NCBI GenBank assembly: GCA_003254925.1
Contig: QANZ01014283.1
Coordinates: 167,264 to 231,263 of the forward strand
DNA from: Chamaecrista fasciculata
Taxonomy: Eukaryota > Streptophyta > Magnoliopsida > Fabales > Fabaceae
Length of the DNA: 64,000 nt
Direction: 5' to 3'
Position numbers and translations under genes: made by a program. Position 1 is the stretch's first letter. Every line of letters starts with the position of its first letter. Below are positions 1-12,579 of this stretch, piece after piece. A model generated the notes under the pieces. It saw only the letters and a list, made by a program, of their open reading frames with translations. It was not told where the DNA came from and ran no database searches.

Positions 1-146
1 CCCCTTCCAATTGCGGGGTGAAGTTGGGGATTAAACTTTTATATATATATATATATGTATTTACTCATACTAAACTATTAATCACCAATGATGATATTAG
101 TTACTGATTAAACTTTGATGCTTAATAATCTTTTTTCACATTACAG
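1..146 (+). other. MAP3K-epsilon intron (3' end) with short TA repeat
   Basis: AT-rich intron sequence ending in a normal acceptor (ttacag) before the exon at 147. It holds a (TA)n microsatellite at about 42-57. Confidence 0.7.
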
Positions 147-3100
147 GATGCTAGACAAAGGCCTGATGCTAAAACTTTGCTCTCTCACCCTTGGATAAAA
201 AATTGTAGACGTGCACTGCAGTCATCACTTCGTCATAGTGGAACATTAAGGTAGGTAGTTTGATATCTTATTTCTCTCTTATTAGGGTATTTATTGTGGT
301 CCAAACTCAAACATTATTACTAATTTATGTGGTCTGTAAATTATTTAGATTCTTACATTTCTGATAGTGAGGTATAGTTGATATTTTGGTTCAATCAACA
401 TTCTGAAAGTGTTTATGTTGGCTTTACTTTCATGAATTGAACCTGAAAGTCTCTTGGTCTTCCAGGATCTTGCAAATAATTCAGTAAATTAGCCTTTCAG
501 CCTTTACGAATCAAAGAAGTCGTGATGGGTTAACCTTTTTTTTTTGGGTTTTGTATTGCTGCTTAGAGATTTGTGATTGAGGTCTGGGAATCAAGTTTAA
601 CTCTTCTAGAGTTTTTGATGTAGAACATTAGACACATGTCATCTATGACTAGCCTTTGAACCTACTTTTTCAGATTGTGAATGAATATAGCAGCAGGAAC
701 TGAGTTGAGTATCTCAACATCATATTGCTCTTGGACTAATGCAGACTTCTAGATCCAATTTTCCATGGTCAACATCATACTTTCTTAAATTGTATTCTTC
801 CTTATGAATATATGTTGATCTGTTTCACAAAGATGTACTAGAAGCCTTTTCTTACCTGAGAGGCTGAATGAATAGACTGAAAAATAAACCGTTGAAGAGG
901 ATATCAATTCCATAAATTATATGATTGACTTTGTCTTTAATATGTTTAAATTCTGCTTTAGTAGTAGGACGTTAAGTAAGATATAGCTGACTTCCTTTTC
1001 TGATGTCCTTGGTTTCATGCATTCCTAAATGTCAATAAGGGGCTTAGTCCTTGTTCCGATAAATGTACAGTTGGATTCTGATAATTTATCAGTGATTCAC
1101 TAATTTATTTTTGGGTAATGATAATGGTTATACATTTAAATTAAATTAATTACAGAAATATAAAAATAAACAAACATAATAATAACTAAGCACAAATCAA
1201 AATTAATTCAAACTTATTCTAAAATGCTATGGTATACCAACACTTCTCAAGCTATGGAATAGATATTGATCATTCGAAGCTTGCCTATAAGTTCTTCAGA
1301 TCTGGACCTAGATAGAGCTTTTTTTAGAATGTTGACTGCATCCCACCTTGTCGGACCAGCCCTTGAATTTGGCCTTAGCACTCCTTGCTACCGTAACCTA
1401 TTTCTTGGTTCACCATGTTACGAGGTTCCCCAAACAAACATGCAATACAAAGTATTATATCTTTGATAACTTATGGATCTTGCCCAATCATCATCTGAGT
1501 AGATTCCAACTCCTCTATCATTATTCTTTTTAAAGATAAATTGCTCTTCGATGAGTCCTCTTAAGGTATAAGATGATTCTGTTGGCTACTTTTTAAGTTT
1601 TCTTCATTAGGATGTGACATGTATTATGTATTGACTAATTATACTAAAAGGGAACCTGATTTTTGGTTGAGTGTGGGGTAAATAAAGTTTCTCACAAGAG
1701 GTTGATAGCGCCCCACAACCTACCGGTTGGCTTTCTTGAGCGAACTTGTACTTACAGTTAGACTCTGCTGGGGTTTCAACATGCTTACATTCCAACATCC
1801 CAGTCTCCTTGATAAAGTCTAGAGTGTACTTTTGGCTGTGCCTTCTTTGGAATGTGGTACTTCCATTTCAGGGACATATTTTAAGTCTCCCAAGTCTTCA
1901 GTTTGAAATGTTTTTGCTAATAACTTTGTCAATCTTCTGATTTCCTCTTCAAAGTTCCCTTTATTGAAAAGTATCATCTACATAGTTAATCAATGATTTC
2001 ATCAGGACTATTTTCTTATCATCTTTGTGAGTTTGTTCTAATGATTTCTTTAGGGGAGTTTTCCTTATGGATTTCCAAAAGGACTATTTTCTTAGTTAGT
2101 ATGTAAGTGTCCGTCATCCTTCTAAATGGACTCTTCAATGGAAACTACAATTCTTGTTTTTATTTCCCATTGGATATATCTTGGAATGATCTCTTAAATG
2201 TGTTTTGTTTTCAGATCCTGTAAATATTTATAGATTTTTTTAAAAAAATTTTTACAAGAGTGCTACCTCTTGCAGAAACATAGAAGAAGATGATTCAGGG
2301 GTTGCCAAAGTTTCTGGTGTTGATCATACAAGTGCGGGTGAAAGTTCTTCTGTGGAAAAAGTTGCCATAGATGATGTAAAGCTCTGTGAATCTTCTTTCT
2401 GTATCCTTTGTTTGGTACCAACATATATATAAAATATTGAAATATGTAGAATTTAAGTAATTAATCATTCATCCCAATAGTTTCTGGATTGCATTTTCAA
2501 GGTGGTACTGGTTTCTATATGTATTCTTGTAGGAATCAGCTAAAGAGTTATCAATTCAGCCTGATACCAGCAAACCTCATAAAGACAATGCTTCTGAGTC
2601 CCATCTGCACAATGAGTCAGCGGAGAAGCCAGATGATCTTTCATCAGAGAAGGTGCATGCCTTATCGATTGATACGAAGTCTTCATTACAAATTGATTCT
2701 AGCAAACTCTCTTCCGATATAGAAGAGGCTAGATCTGAGCCAACTGAGAATCAGAACAGTGCTAATACTAAGGATCATGAAGTCATAATGAATGGAGAAG
2801 TAGGATCTCAACAATCAAAAGAGATAGTTAGAAAGCATGGAGGAAAAGGAAGTTCTGCTAACAATGGTGATAAATTTAGTTTTTTCGGACCAAGAAGTCA
2901 AGATAATGGATCCCTAAAGGTAAAACATCATATATTATGCTAGCTGATTCATAAGTTTAATGGGCACTGGTTTGGTTACCTTAAGAATATCAGTGTTGAA
3001 CTTGCTGAGTTTCCAGCACTTGGTTGTTTTCATAATTAATTTTACTTGGATTGATTGTTTCCCTTTATTTATTTATTTTTTTTGGGTCAAAGTCATTATT

Positions 3101-6100
3101 TTGATAAGTTTGCACAGACTGTTCTTTCTGTATCCTTTTATCCTTTAGTAGGTACCATATACTCCAGAAAATTATTATGAACTTTTGAATGGTAGTTTTA
3201 TTTGTTAATTATGCAATGTGTTTTGGTTTACTAGTATGCTATTCACTACACTCCACTCAGGAGGTTGAAAACTTGTTTTTAGTTTTGTCAAAGATGAAAT
3301 TCAGAGGCTTGTATAATTGCTATATGAAGGCAGTGAAGATGCCACCTTTTATGGAGGGAAATGAGCTGAGTAGATTTAGTGACCCTCCTGGAGATGCCTC
3401 CTTAGATGATTTATTTCATCCCTTAGATAAGCACCATGGGGAGATGGCAGCTGAGGCTTCCACATCTGCATCTGCGTTTCATGTTGGAAAAGGTAATGCA
3501 TCTATGAAAAATGGTGGGAGAAATGACCTGGCCAAAGAGTTAAGGGATACAATTGCTCGTAAACAGTGGGAAAAGGAGAGTGAAATTGGTCAGGCAAACA
3601 ATGGTGGAAACCTTTTGCGACTGATGATGGGAGTTCTAAAAGATGATGTAATCGACATAGATGGTTTGGTATGTATTCAGTGTGAACAAATGAGTTCTTT
3701 CTTCTAAATTCTTTGGTCTCACTACTTTGACTTACGCTTTTATCTATATTTTTATCAGGTCTTCGATGAAAAACTTCCTGGGGAAAACCTTTTCCCTCTA
3801 CAGGTACCAAGCATCTGTTTAACTGCAAACCTCCTTTTTGAAATTTTATTAATTTGATATGCATGTGTATCGGTGCACCTCTTTGGATGTCCTTAAATGT
3901 TTGGGAATATCTTTCGTGATGAGTATAAACTATAATTTAAACTAGAAAAACCTTGGCCACTAAAATTGGCTAGCAATGCTTTCCTCGGGCCTGGAACATA
4001 CGATGCGTTGCAATATAAATGTTGCCCATGTGCCTTGGGCAACATGTGCCATTTTCTGTTTCCCACGCTGAATGATATATTTTTGGGAACAATTCCATAT
4101 TATTTTTCTGTTGTATTGTTTTTAGTTAAGCTTTTTAGTTTAGGTGTGCACGATGGTTTAATGGAAATTCCAGCATGACATTTTCAGTGGCAACTTCAGT
4201 TTTTAAAGAATAACTGTCTGACTGTTATTCTTTCCTTTCTTTGCCACATTTCAGTTTAGTTTACTAACTGATTTAGTTAGTCAGTTTGTTAGTTTTTTCT
4301 GTTTTTCAGATTAGGTGCAGTTTGTTATGCACTTAGTTTCTAGTTAGGTTTTTCTATATATAGCTGATTGATGCTTCTCAGCACATCAGAGTGTGTAGAT
4401 TTCAGACCATTATTGGTGGAATAAAAATCAGAATTTATTCCCCTCAAATCTGTCTCTCTTTTCTCTTCTTGTTTTCTCATATCTCTTCTCTACATTCTCT
4501 GTTTTTGGTGTTCTTGCTGCCCAGTCAAAGAAACCTACGTTTTTGTGTTTCTTTTATGTCCTAAGGGTTCCTAAACTCTACACTGAAGCTAAAGAATGGT
4601 AAGTACTGTGTGTGGTGGGAGGCAATTGGAAAATTATGAATTAGTTTTGTATGTTAGTCAAGCAATGAGTGTAGTACATGATTTGGGAAGATGATTTGCT
4701 TTTTTATTTTCTTATTTCATTTTTTGTTTAATATAATTTAGTTATCAATGATTTTTAGTTGAGGAAGCTAGAAAGTAGATTGTGGTTTGATTTTGAGCTT
4801 TTCTCACTTGCTCTGAAAGTGGATTTACCTGTGCTTCCTATATTTTGATATTGATTTATGATCTACTTATCATAAATTTGCTTTTAGGCTGTTGAGTTCA
4901 GCAAATTAGTTGGTTCATTAAGACCAGAGGAGCCAGAAGATGTAATTGCCTCTGCTTGTCAGAAACTTATTACTATCTTCCGCCAACGTCCGGAGCAGAA
5001 GATTGTTTTTGTTACTCAGCATGGATTACTTCCTCTAACAGACTTGCTTGAAGTTCCTAAAACTCGTGTATGTTCTCTGTGATTGTACCTCATTTGACTT
5101 TATTATTGATTTATTTTTAACCACATCTGACAAGTGATGACTGGCTTTTTAGCATATGATATTATGATGACATTTAAAATTCCATGAATTTTGCAGGTCA
5201 TTTGCTCTGTGCTTCAGCTTATAAATCAAATAATCAAGGATAACACTGATTTTCAGGAAAATGCTTGTCTCGTTGGACTGGTAAGAGTTATCAATGTTCT
5301 TTTCTGTTGGTTAAGAACATACTTTCTTTGAGATAGGAATATACATTTCTTGCTCTTTGTGATTTCGACTCCCAAAAAGTACTTTAATGGCCTAAAGTCT
5401 TTTGTCTGAAATTGGGATTGAAGGAAAGATTTTAGTGAAGTAATGCCCTAATCATCATTTGTCGTGTTTGCTTATGCTTACACTGACGGTCCCAAGCCCG
5501 TTAAAAGAGGAGGGTTGTGTTAGGCAAGCGACAGCCAACGTAAAACATTTGTCGTGTCTCTCGTATGGATCAACGTCAGTTTTTCCATATAGCCGACCCC
5601 ACCTAGTGGGATAAGGCTTTGGTGGTATGGTATGGTAATGCCCTAATCATCATCTCCAATGATAATAATATGAAATCCATATTTATATCAATAGAATTTT
5701 CGTTGACCTTTTCCGATTGTGTGCCATGTGTCGTTTCTTGTCCTCAAACATCTTTTTTAGTTCATCCATATTGTTGGAACATTACATGGCAGATTCCTGT
5801 TATAATGAGCTTTGCAGTACCTGATCGTCCTCGAGAGATTCGCATGGAAGCAGCTTATTTTTTGCAGCAGCTTTGTCAGTCAAGGTCTGGAGTTATTTGT
5901 ATTGATATAGTTTAGCTTGATTCCTTTATATCATGTAAATAGTGTAATTTTATTCTTGAGGCCCGATGCAGCTCCTTGACGTTGCAAATGTTCATAGCTT
6001 GTCGTGGGATACCTGTTTTGGTGGGATTTCTTGAGGCTGATTATGCCAAGTACAGGTACGTTCTTTGTCTTTGAAGGAAATTATTCCTGTTTAACTTTTT

Positions 6101-9100
6101 AGTTTTTATTCTACTTTTTGAAAGATGTTAATGCTCAAGTGGCACAAATTTGAGGGTGATTATCTGGACGTTCTCTAATGTTTCTCAGGGAAATGGTTCA
6201 TATGGCTATTGATGGCATGTGGCAAATCTTTAAGCTCCAGCGGTCTACCCCTAGAAATGATTTCTGTCGCATAGCTGCTAAAAATGGAATACTGCTTAGG
6301 CTTATAAACACTCTTTATAGCTTAAATGAGGCAACTAGACTAGCTTCATCTGTTGGGAGTGGACAGAATGAATTACTGCTATCTTCAGTAGATGAGCAGG
6401 ATATCCCTAAAGTGAGGCATGGAGTGACTGATCATCAAATGGAACCCTTAAATGCAACCTCTCATCCTCAAAAATCAGATGTCAGTTACCCTGTGGATAT
6501 TTATATGAATCAATTTATCAATTCACCTGCGGAATTTACATCATTAGAAAAAGGTCATAACCTTGTATCCAGGGATTCTACGGTCAGTACAGTAAAAGAC
6601 TGGGAAATGGATCGAAGGAAAACCGATCCTTCTAGAGCAGATGCTGAACCTAGACAGCAGCGTCTTAGTATTTCTGCCAACAGGACATCAACAGATAGGC
6701 TTCCAAAATTAACAGAACCCGCATTAAATGGATTGACAATAACAGGTACTACACAGCAAGAGCAAGTTAGGCCTCTTCTTAGCTTGTTGGAGAAAGAGCC
6801 TCCTCGACATTTTTCTGGTCAGCTTGAGCTTGTACGCCAGTTATCCAGCTTAGAAAGACATGAAAGTGCACTTCCTTTATTACATGCCTCTGATAAGAAA
6901 ACAAATGGTGAACTAGACTTTTTGATGGCTGAATTCGAAGGTAATGCATATTTACTGTGTATCATATGCTTGGCCACTTGTTATGATAAGGAAATTTTTA
7001 GACAAGAAGATGCATGAAATAAAATAAACAAGGAATCATTAGGATTTGTTTGATTTTTGAAAACATTCTCACTTTCTATTTTCATTTTCTATTTCTTAAA
7101 ATAGGTCTTCATATTCAAATTTTCAAAATTTTAAAAGGTGTTTATTACTTGAAGTTAAAATTTATTCAAATTACAAAAATGTCACAACTTGTTTTATGAA
7201 AATGCTGAAACTTGTTTTTCATATATGCTTTTTGAGGGATTTGATTACTTTTGTGGTTACAAAGATGTTTCTCAACGTGGAAGAGAAAATGGGAATCTTG
7301 ACTCCAGTGTTAGAGTGTCTCTAAAAGCTGCTCCAAAGAAATTAGGATCTTCCGCTTCTATTGATGTAGCTGCTTCAACATCTGGGATAGTATCTCAGAC
7401 AACTTCAGGTGTACTGTCTGGTTCAGGTGTACTGAATGCTAGACCAGGTAGTGCAACTTCGTCTGGGTTACTTTCCCACACAGTTTCATCATTGAATGCA
7501 GATGTTGCCCGTGAGTACCTTGAAAAAGTTGCAGACCTTCTTCTTGAGTTTGCTCAAGCAGATACAACTGTGAAGTCTTACATGTGCAGCCAAAGCTTGC
7601 TCAGTCGACTTTTCCAGATGTTCAATAGAGTGGAGCCTCCTATTTTGTTGAAGGTTTGGTAAATTGTCTTCATTTTTCTTTTTAGCGTCTCTCATTATCG
7701 ACATGGTGTAATTTCTAACCATTTTATGTTGCTGCCATTTTTTAGATACTGAAGTGTATTAATCATCTTTCAATTGATCCAAATTGCTTAGAGAATCTTC
7801 AACGCGCTGAAGCAATAAAATACTTGATACCAAATCTTGAACTCAAAGAAGGGTCTCTTACATCTCAAATACATCATGAGGTGATATAAAACGAATATTT
7901 TATCTTTTCTTTTCTGTCATTAATGTGAATGATTTATTGTTGATTGTTAGGTTACATGTGTCTCAAGTAGGTTTATATTTCTCTATAAGTTTTTTCCTCA
8001 TGCTTTCTTACAGTCGTTTAGTTATGTTCAAATAAGCATAATCATGAATTGAAGGAAAAAGGTTCATTTTCTAATAATATTAATCTAGATTGTAAATTAT
8101 ATACTCATCTCCTATGTAAATACATTTCAGGAATTTGTAGTGAAATTTCCAATTTACTATCCTATTAAGTGTATTCCTTTCCTTCTATGACAACCAACTG
8201 CAGTACTATTTTTTGGTCTACAAGTTTTACATCTTGATGGAAATTCTGATTTGGATAGAACTTAATTTGTCTTTTTTTTTTCTTTAAATTGCAGGTCCTG
8301 AAAGCACTGTTCAATTTATGCAAGATAAATAAGAGGAGACAAGAGCAAGCAGCTGAAAATGGGATCATCCCCCATTTGATGCAATTCATCACATTAAATT
8401 CTCCCTTGAAACAATATGCATTGCCATTACTGTGTGACATGGCTCATGCTTCTCGTAATTCAAGGGAGCAGTTACGGGCTCATGGTGGTTTGGATGTTTA
8501 TTTGGACCTCTTGGAGGATGAGTTTTGGTCTGTGACAGCATTAGATTCTATTGCAGTTTGCTTAGCCCATGACAATGACAATAGGAAAGCTGAACAGGCG
8601 CTGCTGAAAAAGGATGCAGTTCAGAAGCTTGTGAACTTCTTCCAGTACTGTCCTGAGCAGTATTTTGTGCACATACTGGAGCCATTCTTGAAAATCATCA
8701 CGTACAAGATTCTAATTCCTTTGTGTTTATTTTCCAGTAAACATAGAATCTGATTGTGTTCTCATATTTACATTGTCAACTTAGTTTAACTTATATATAT
8801 ATTGTGTTCTCATGTTAGAATCTAGATTCATCCAGACCTCACTGTAGGCCTAGGCCTGGGTTTTTACGACTCCTTTGACCTATTTGGTCAAGGGAAAGAC
8901 TTATTAAGGCTTCAAATTGGGGGAAGCATAGGGAAATTAATCTAGACAAAGTGCTCTGAAATCAATTCATGTAGATAGCCAACCAAACAATGCATTTTGT
9001 CAAATTTCAAATAACAGTTTACTGTCATATAAAGTTTCTTTCCCTAATCCTTTGGGAAATTAAACTTATATTTAAGAATTTAAATGAAGATGGGTATTTA

Positions 9101-11557
9101 TCTGTAAAATAATAAAGATTGATTATCCATTAATTTTATCAACCTAGAGTTCCATTTTATGGTTCAAGATTATAGAAAGGTATCATCAAGCATAGATAAA
9201 CTATTATAAAAGGCCCTTTCTTGACTCGAGTAACTTGTTTCTAGAACTTCTCATAAAAGGGAAGATGACCACAGTAAAAAGGTGAGTTTGGAGACACCAA
9301 TGGGAGTTAGGATGAGTTTGAGCTAGGTGCTCAAAATAGTCAGCAAAACACACACACAAACATATAGATATATAAGAAATTGCAGACGAGGCGAGGATAT
9401 ATTATTTTCATAAGAGTAAAGCGCAAACAATCAAGTATTATTCATTTTAGCGCCTAAGACAGCAATAGTCCTTACTATGTAATGTTTGATGTGGCCATAA
9501 ATTCATCAGGAAATGATTTTATACCTTTCTCTCCCATTTTATCATTTTATCCCCTTCATATGTTTCTTTGCTAGTAGATTTTCATTTAATTAGTGTGATC
9601 ATATTTGTTGCAGGAAATCTGCTCGGATCAATACCACATTAGCTGTTAATGGCTTGACACCGTTGCTTATTGCAAGACTTGATCATCAGGATGCTATTGC
9701 TCGTCTTAATTTACTAAAGCTGATAAAGGTAACTTTCTGACTGTATCATTTATTTACCTTGTGGTAAATGTAAATCTGCATGGATCAGCCTGGTTTTACA
9801 CTGCTTACTATCAAAATTAGAGGCATTCAAAGCCATCGAACCGAAAAAGTGCTCGACATATACTTGATATATGTCAAGCACAAAACACAATAGGAATTTT
9901 AGGTAGTTATCTCTTAAGATATGTTAGCACATGTTGGATATAACCAAGTAACACGAAAATAGTCATAAATGTAACAATTTTTAAAACAAGAAGTGAAAGA
10001 TAGATTGAGAATTGGGATGGAAGGAGTTAGAAATTTCTAATTTACCAATTGCCTGATGATACTGTTTTTTTTTTCTGGTGGAAACCTTATGATACTGTTT
10101 TGTTCCTATTTTATATTAAGTACTTTCAACATGTGCTTTCCTTGCTCTAGGTTTTGGGGTTGTACCTGGACTTCATAGAATTGGCAAGTTGTGGTGTGCT
10201 TCAGTGGCCCCTTACCTATTTGGGTGTTCCTTTATGGGGTAATCCAAGAATTGAGCCTTTTTGGACTCCTTTGATGCATAGGATCTCCAAAAGATTAGAT
10301 AGTTGGAAAGATGATTATTTTTCACTAGTCAGTAGGATCACGTTAATTAAGTTTTCTTCTCTTTTATTTCCCTATATTTATGTTCCCTGTTTAGTATTCC
10401 AATTAGGGTGGCTAATAGGATGAAGAACATTATGCGTCATTACTTGTGGTCTAAGAGTGGAGAAATCGAGTTTTGATGCCTAAAAATATCTTTCTTGTTT
10501 ATAAATGGCTTTGGCATTTTAGTGACTTTTCCTAAAGAACATTATGCGTGATTACTTTTTGTTTCCTCTTTGTGGGTGCGTTCTAGTGGATTCTTTATAG
10601 GAGTTCTCTTGGGCTGTTTGGGAAAGGAAAATTGGAGGGGAAGGAAATGGAAGGGAAGATAATTGTGAAATATTTTTCTTATTTGGGAAGTCAAAATTTT
10701 TAAAAAGAAGGAAATAGAAGATTTTGGATTAATCTTCCATTATCTTCTTCACAAATTTAAGATATACTCCAGGCATATTGAAGGAACTGCTCTCCTATTG
10801 TTTCTTAAATCTTAGTGGATTTACAAAGGATTGGAAGGCTTTAGTGTGATTATATATTATGCATTTCTTTTCTGTTTTGCTTTTACGTTTTGCTGTGTGC
10901 TTTTCTTTCTTTAAGATGATCTTTTGTCCTCTTCTCTTATAAATGGTTAATAATGATTTTGTATTGTTTGATTATGAAAACTGATTCATGGGTAGGATGA
11001 ATGATCCTTTCCCAACGTTTGGAATTTAGTACAACACTTGGTAGATTTGTTCAAAATTTGTAAATTCTTGTAAAGTAAGCTCACTTAAAACTTCTGGGAA
11101 TTGTTTGAGGGAAAAACTTTTTTTGGGATCGTACTCTGTTCAACTCATTTTTTCTTGAACAAATATTTCCACTTCAGTCATGTTTCTGATGTAAGTGCAT
11201 ATGTGATACAGCATGTAAGTTCTTGAAGCTTGTACTTCATTTTTCTTGAAATATGATTATATTATTGTTTATGTTGCTCAATGCCATAAGAAAAAGAAAT
11301 ACTGTTTGCTTATAAGTTTGTGTTTTAACAATGCGCTTGATCCCACATCAACACTGAGGACTCTGAAATTGTTTTGGCAGGCTGTTTACGAACATCATCC
11401 GCAGCCAAAGAAGTTAATTGTGGAGAATGATTTACCTCAGAAACTTCAGAATTTGATAGAGGAACGCAGAGATGGACAAAGTTCAGGAGGCCAAGTGTTG
11501 GTTAAACAGATGGCTACTTCATTGCTGAAAGCTCTACATATAAACACCGTTTTGTAA
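147..11557 (+). CDS. MAP3KE1: MAP3K epsilon protein kinase, 3' part (5' end lies outside the window)
   Basis: Partial gene encoding the last 1129 residues or so of a MAPKKK7/MAP3K-epsilon-type Ser/Thr kinase, related to fungal Cdc7/SIN kinases; in Arabidopsis the family acts in pollen viability and plasma-membrane integrity (family knowledge). Fifteen exons join in frame: 147-250, 2276-2375, 2533-2919, 3330-3668, 3759-3803, 4888-5067, 5197-5280, 5793-5884, 5972-6055, 6189-6940, 7265-7653, 7746-7880, 8295-8701, 9614-9728, 11381-11557. The first visible exon encodes the end of the kinase domain (DARQRPDAKTLLSHPWI). A Ser/Asp-rich linker follows, containing NELSRFSDPPGDASLDDLF, then a long helical armadillo-like region running to the conserved end (LLKALHINTVL). 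The N-terminal catalytic lobes, about 240 residues, are upstream of the window. The start of exon 4 (3330) is the least certain junction, because an in-frame AG at about 3260 would add 23 residues. No stops or frameshifts were seen, so it looks functional. Confidence 0.93.
1262..1990 (-). mobile_element. Decayed Copia pol remnant (RT end and RNase H) in an intron
   Basis: Read on the minus strand, about 1990-1607 gives a broken reverse-transcriptase C-terminus: pieces such as KTFQTEDLGDLK, YTLDFIKETGML and VETPAESNCKYKFA, ending in a version of the usual LSQYMH motif. Then 1540-1262 gives RNase H pieces (GVGIYSDDDWARS, FVWGTS). Several stops and frameshifts interrupt it, and no LTRs were recognised. 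It is an old, dead Ty1/Copia fragment lying antisense within the MAP3K-epsilon intron 251-2275. The rest of that intron shows nothing I recognise. Confidence 0.75.
3804..4887 (+). other. MAP3K-epsilon intron, possible solo LTR inside
   Basis: Intron of about 1.1 kb. Between about 4180 and 4525 is a segment with an LTR-like layout: a TATA-like ctatatata at about 4355, a polyadenylation-like aataaaa near 4421 and a pyrimidine-rich tail. No second copy or flanking duplication was found, so the LTR idea is weak. Confidence 0.25.
5440..5653 (+). mobile_element. SINE-like retroposon with 19-bp target-site duplication
   Basis: A body of about 176 bp (5459-5634) is flanked by perfect 19-bp direct repeats, GTAATGCCCTAATCATCAT, at 5440-5458 and 5635-5653. 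The 3' part contains AGCCGACCCCACCTAGTGGG followed by ataaggctttggtgg, a tail I recognise from the plant Au-type SINE / LINE-tail family. The end is a short ggtatggtatg repeat rather than poly(A). Target duplication and tail together indicate target-primed insertion into the MAP3K-epsilon intron 5281-5792. Confidence 0.75.
8702..9613 (+). other. MAP3K-epsilon intron with no recognised content
   Basis: AT-rich intron with a normal donor (AC|GTACAAG) and acceptor (ttgttgcag). A short (CA)n tract lies near 9348-9362. No coding similarity was seen. Confidence 0.5.
10160..10480 (+). mobile_element. LINE reverse-transcriptase C-terminal remnant
   Basis: Within the last MAP3K-epsilon intron (9729-11380), the plus strand encodes a stretch typical of the region after the RT core in plant L1-type LINEs: LTYLGVPLWGNP, FWTPLMHRISKRLDSWK and SRITLIKFSSLLFPYIY. 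After a frameshift near 10395 it continues as RVANRMKNIMRHYLWS. No endonuclease, full RT or poly(A) tail was seen, so it is a truncated dead fragment. The other parts of this intron are AT-rich and unrecognised. Confidence 0.75.
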
Positions 11558-12579
11558 ATACAGATCCTTAAAAAATTTTCCCCTCCTGGATGTCTATTTA
11601 ATTCCATTGGGGAAAAAATGTTAGTACTTAGTGCTGCTGTAAATAAATCCTCATTTTGCCCCATTGTGTCTGCAAATTTTTCTTTTAATTTAATTGGTTT
11701 AATTTTGATGGAGTGATTAAACAAAAAAAGGGACTGAAGACTTGTATTTTTGGTTTGGATGAAAATTGGAGTTCGCGAAGAACCCAGATAAGACTAGAAC
11801 CTGGGACGTCTAGGATTTTTTAAGCGTTTGATTCATAATTTTGGCGTAAACAATTAAGGACACATTGTTTTCTAATTTATTATTTTCTATGTAAATAAAA
11901 TGAAATTAGTTAATTTTATTTTATTAAAAAATTTTAAAAATATCAGACAAAAATACTTCAATCTTTTAAAAAATAAACATTATTTAATACAAATAATTTT
12001 AATGATCCTTTTTTAATTCTCAAGACTAGTTAAATGTAATTAACCCATCATAAAATTAATCTTTTCTAAAGAAAGTTTTACCATATTAAACATGGAGTAT
12101 GATGTGGTAGCTTGAGACTAAAGACATATCCCTAAACCAATAAATCTTGTTTAAGATTGAATAGTCATTGTTCAACTTCACTGCGAATGAAAGTACATGG
12201 AATTATAATCCGAGAAAACAAACCATGATTATCAAGAAACCTTTCTCACATAACTGGCATCCAATGATGCAAATCCTTCTACCATAGCTTAACACAAACA
12301 ACCAAAGAGTTCAATAATATATATCTCATGTTTGGACAAATTTTGAACCCTGGTTGAGGAATGAGTTGTTTGTTATTTTTTAAAGATAAATATTTATCCT
12401 AATCTTTAATTACTTCACTACCAACTAGTATGTATCATAAAGTTCTGTTCAAAAAAAAAAGTATGTATCATAAAGCAAATGGCCATCGTATTCTACTAAC
12501 CTTTGACATAATACCCCAACCACAATTTAGTGTTAAGCTACAAATAATACAAAATCTATCAGAATCTCCTTCCATTCCA
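11558..12579. other. Convergent intergenic spacer
   Basis: 3' untranslated and spacer DNA between the plus-strand MAP3K-epsilon stop and the minus-strand beta-amylase stop. It is AT-rich, with a polyadenylation-like aataaa near 11640. No further gene or repeat was recognised. Confidence 0.5.
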
